Assembly (NCBI GenBank): GCA_046765875.1
Contig: JBKPSJ010000301.1
Coordinates: forward strand, 1 to 12,682
Reading direction: 5' to 3'
DNA length: 12,682 bases
Origin: DASRHY01 sp046765875
Lineage (GTDB): Bacteria > Actinomycetota > Actinomycetes > Propionibacteriales > Kribbellaceae
This document shows, piece by piece, positions 12,644-12,682 of the stretch. The stretch's first letter is position 1. The number at the start of each line of letters is the position of its first letter. The notes beneath the pieces are model-generated. The model did not search any database. It saw only the letters and a list, made by a program, of their open reading frames with translations, and was not told where the DNA came from. Both the position numbers and the translations under genes were made by a program.

Positions 12644-12682
12644 GTCTCTTATACACATCTGACGCTGCCGACGACTTGTGTG
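12642..12682. other. Illumina Nextera adapter read-through (non-biological sequence)
   Basis: CTGTCTCTTATACACATCT (12642-12660) is the Tn5 mosaic-end part of the Nextera library adapter and GACGCTGCCGACGA (12661-12674) is the read-2-side continuation. The last eight bases (12675-12682) have the length of a sample index. These 41 bases are library construct left on the contig end, not chromosome, and should be trimmed. Confidence 0.96.

Noticed and set aside
12642..12660. Tn5/IS50 mosaic end suggesting a mobile element
   Set aside because: It is followed directly by Nextera adapter bases and an index-length tail at the contig end; it is library sequence.

Overview
The window is high-GC, densely coded DNA with frequent GTG starts and 4-base start/stop overlaps. 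It carries an actinobacterial set of families: a DUF574-type SAM methyltransferase, an XRE regulator with an MmyB-type ligand domain, a probable F420-linked LLM oxidoreductase and a release factor 2 without the programmed frameshift. It is best read as an Actinomycetota chromosome fragment. A Kribbella-like relative is a guess. The right end is a contig end: the last 41 bases are Illumina Nextera adapter plus probable index, not genome. I saw no rRNA, tRNA, CRISPR array, insertion sequence or phage gene.

Layout. (1) 1-2486, leftward: a three-gene pyrimidine/hydantoin catabolic operon of beta-ureidopropionase, dihydropyrimidinase and an LLM flavin/F420 oxidoreductase cut by the window edge. 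A -35/-10 pair and two short-loop inverted repeats lie just upstream. (2) 2580-5160: a 59-residue tail-anchored membrane protein points left. Rightward run an SRPBCC protein, a TetR regulator (4-base overlap), a DUF574-type methyltransferase and an AhpD/carboxymuconolactone decarboxylase-like protein. An 18-bp perfect palindrome covers the SRPBCC start codon and is the likely TetR operator. (3) 5168-8140: a cytoplasmic serpin overlaps the end of an EamA-type O-acetylserine/cysteine-like exporter gene; a LysR regulator diverges from the exporter. (4) 8141-10778: a 215-bp convergent gap with alternative hairpins, then an XRE/MmyB-type regulator divergent from a DHA2 multidrug MFS exporter, with direct repeats between them. 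(5) 10750-12366: a GNAT acetyltransferase broken by two one-base shifts, sitting behind prfB (RF2). (6) 12367-12682: prfB upstream region with an 18-bp tandem repeat, a 20-bp duplication and the adapter.

Working together. Enzymes of block 1 catalyse the ring-opening and decarbamoylation steps of reductive pyrimidine breakdown. Blocks 2, 3 and 4 each pair a regulator with a neighbouring enzyme or exporter, and each regulator has a candidate operator between it or its operon and the divergent gene. Three genes (SRPBCC, the small membrane protein, prfB) have a TANNNT box 7-8 nt before the start codon and no Shine-Dalgarno, which suggests leaderless transcripts.

No clearly new multi-gene system is evident. 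The least ordinary items are the divergent serpin next to an exporter, the start-codon operator of the SRPBCC/TetR pair with its divergent tail-anchored mini-protein, and the LLM enzyme in the pyrimidine operon.
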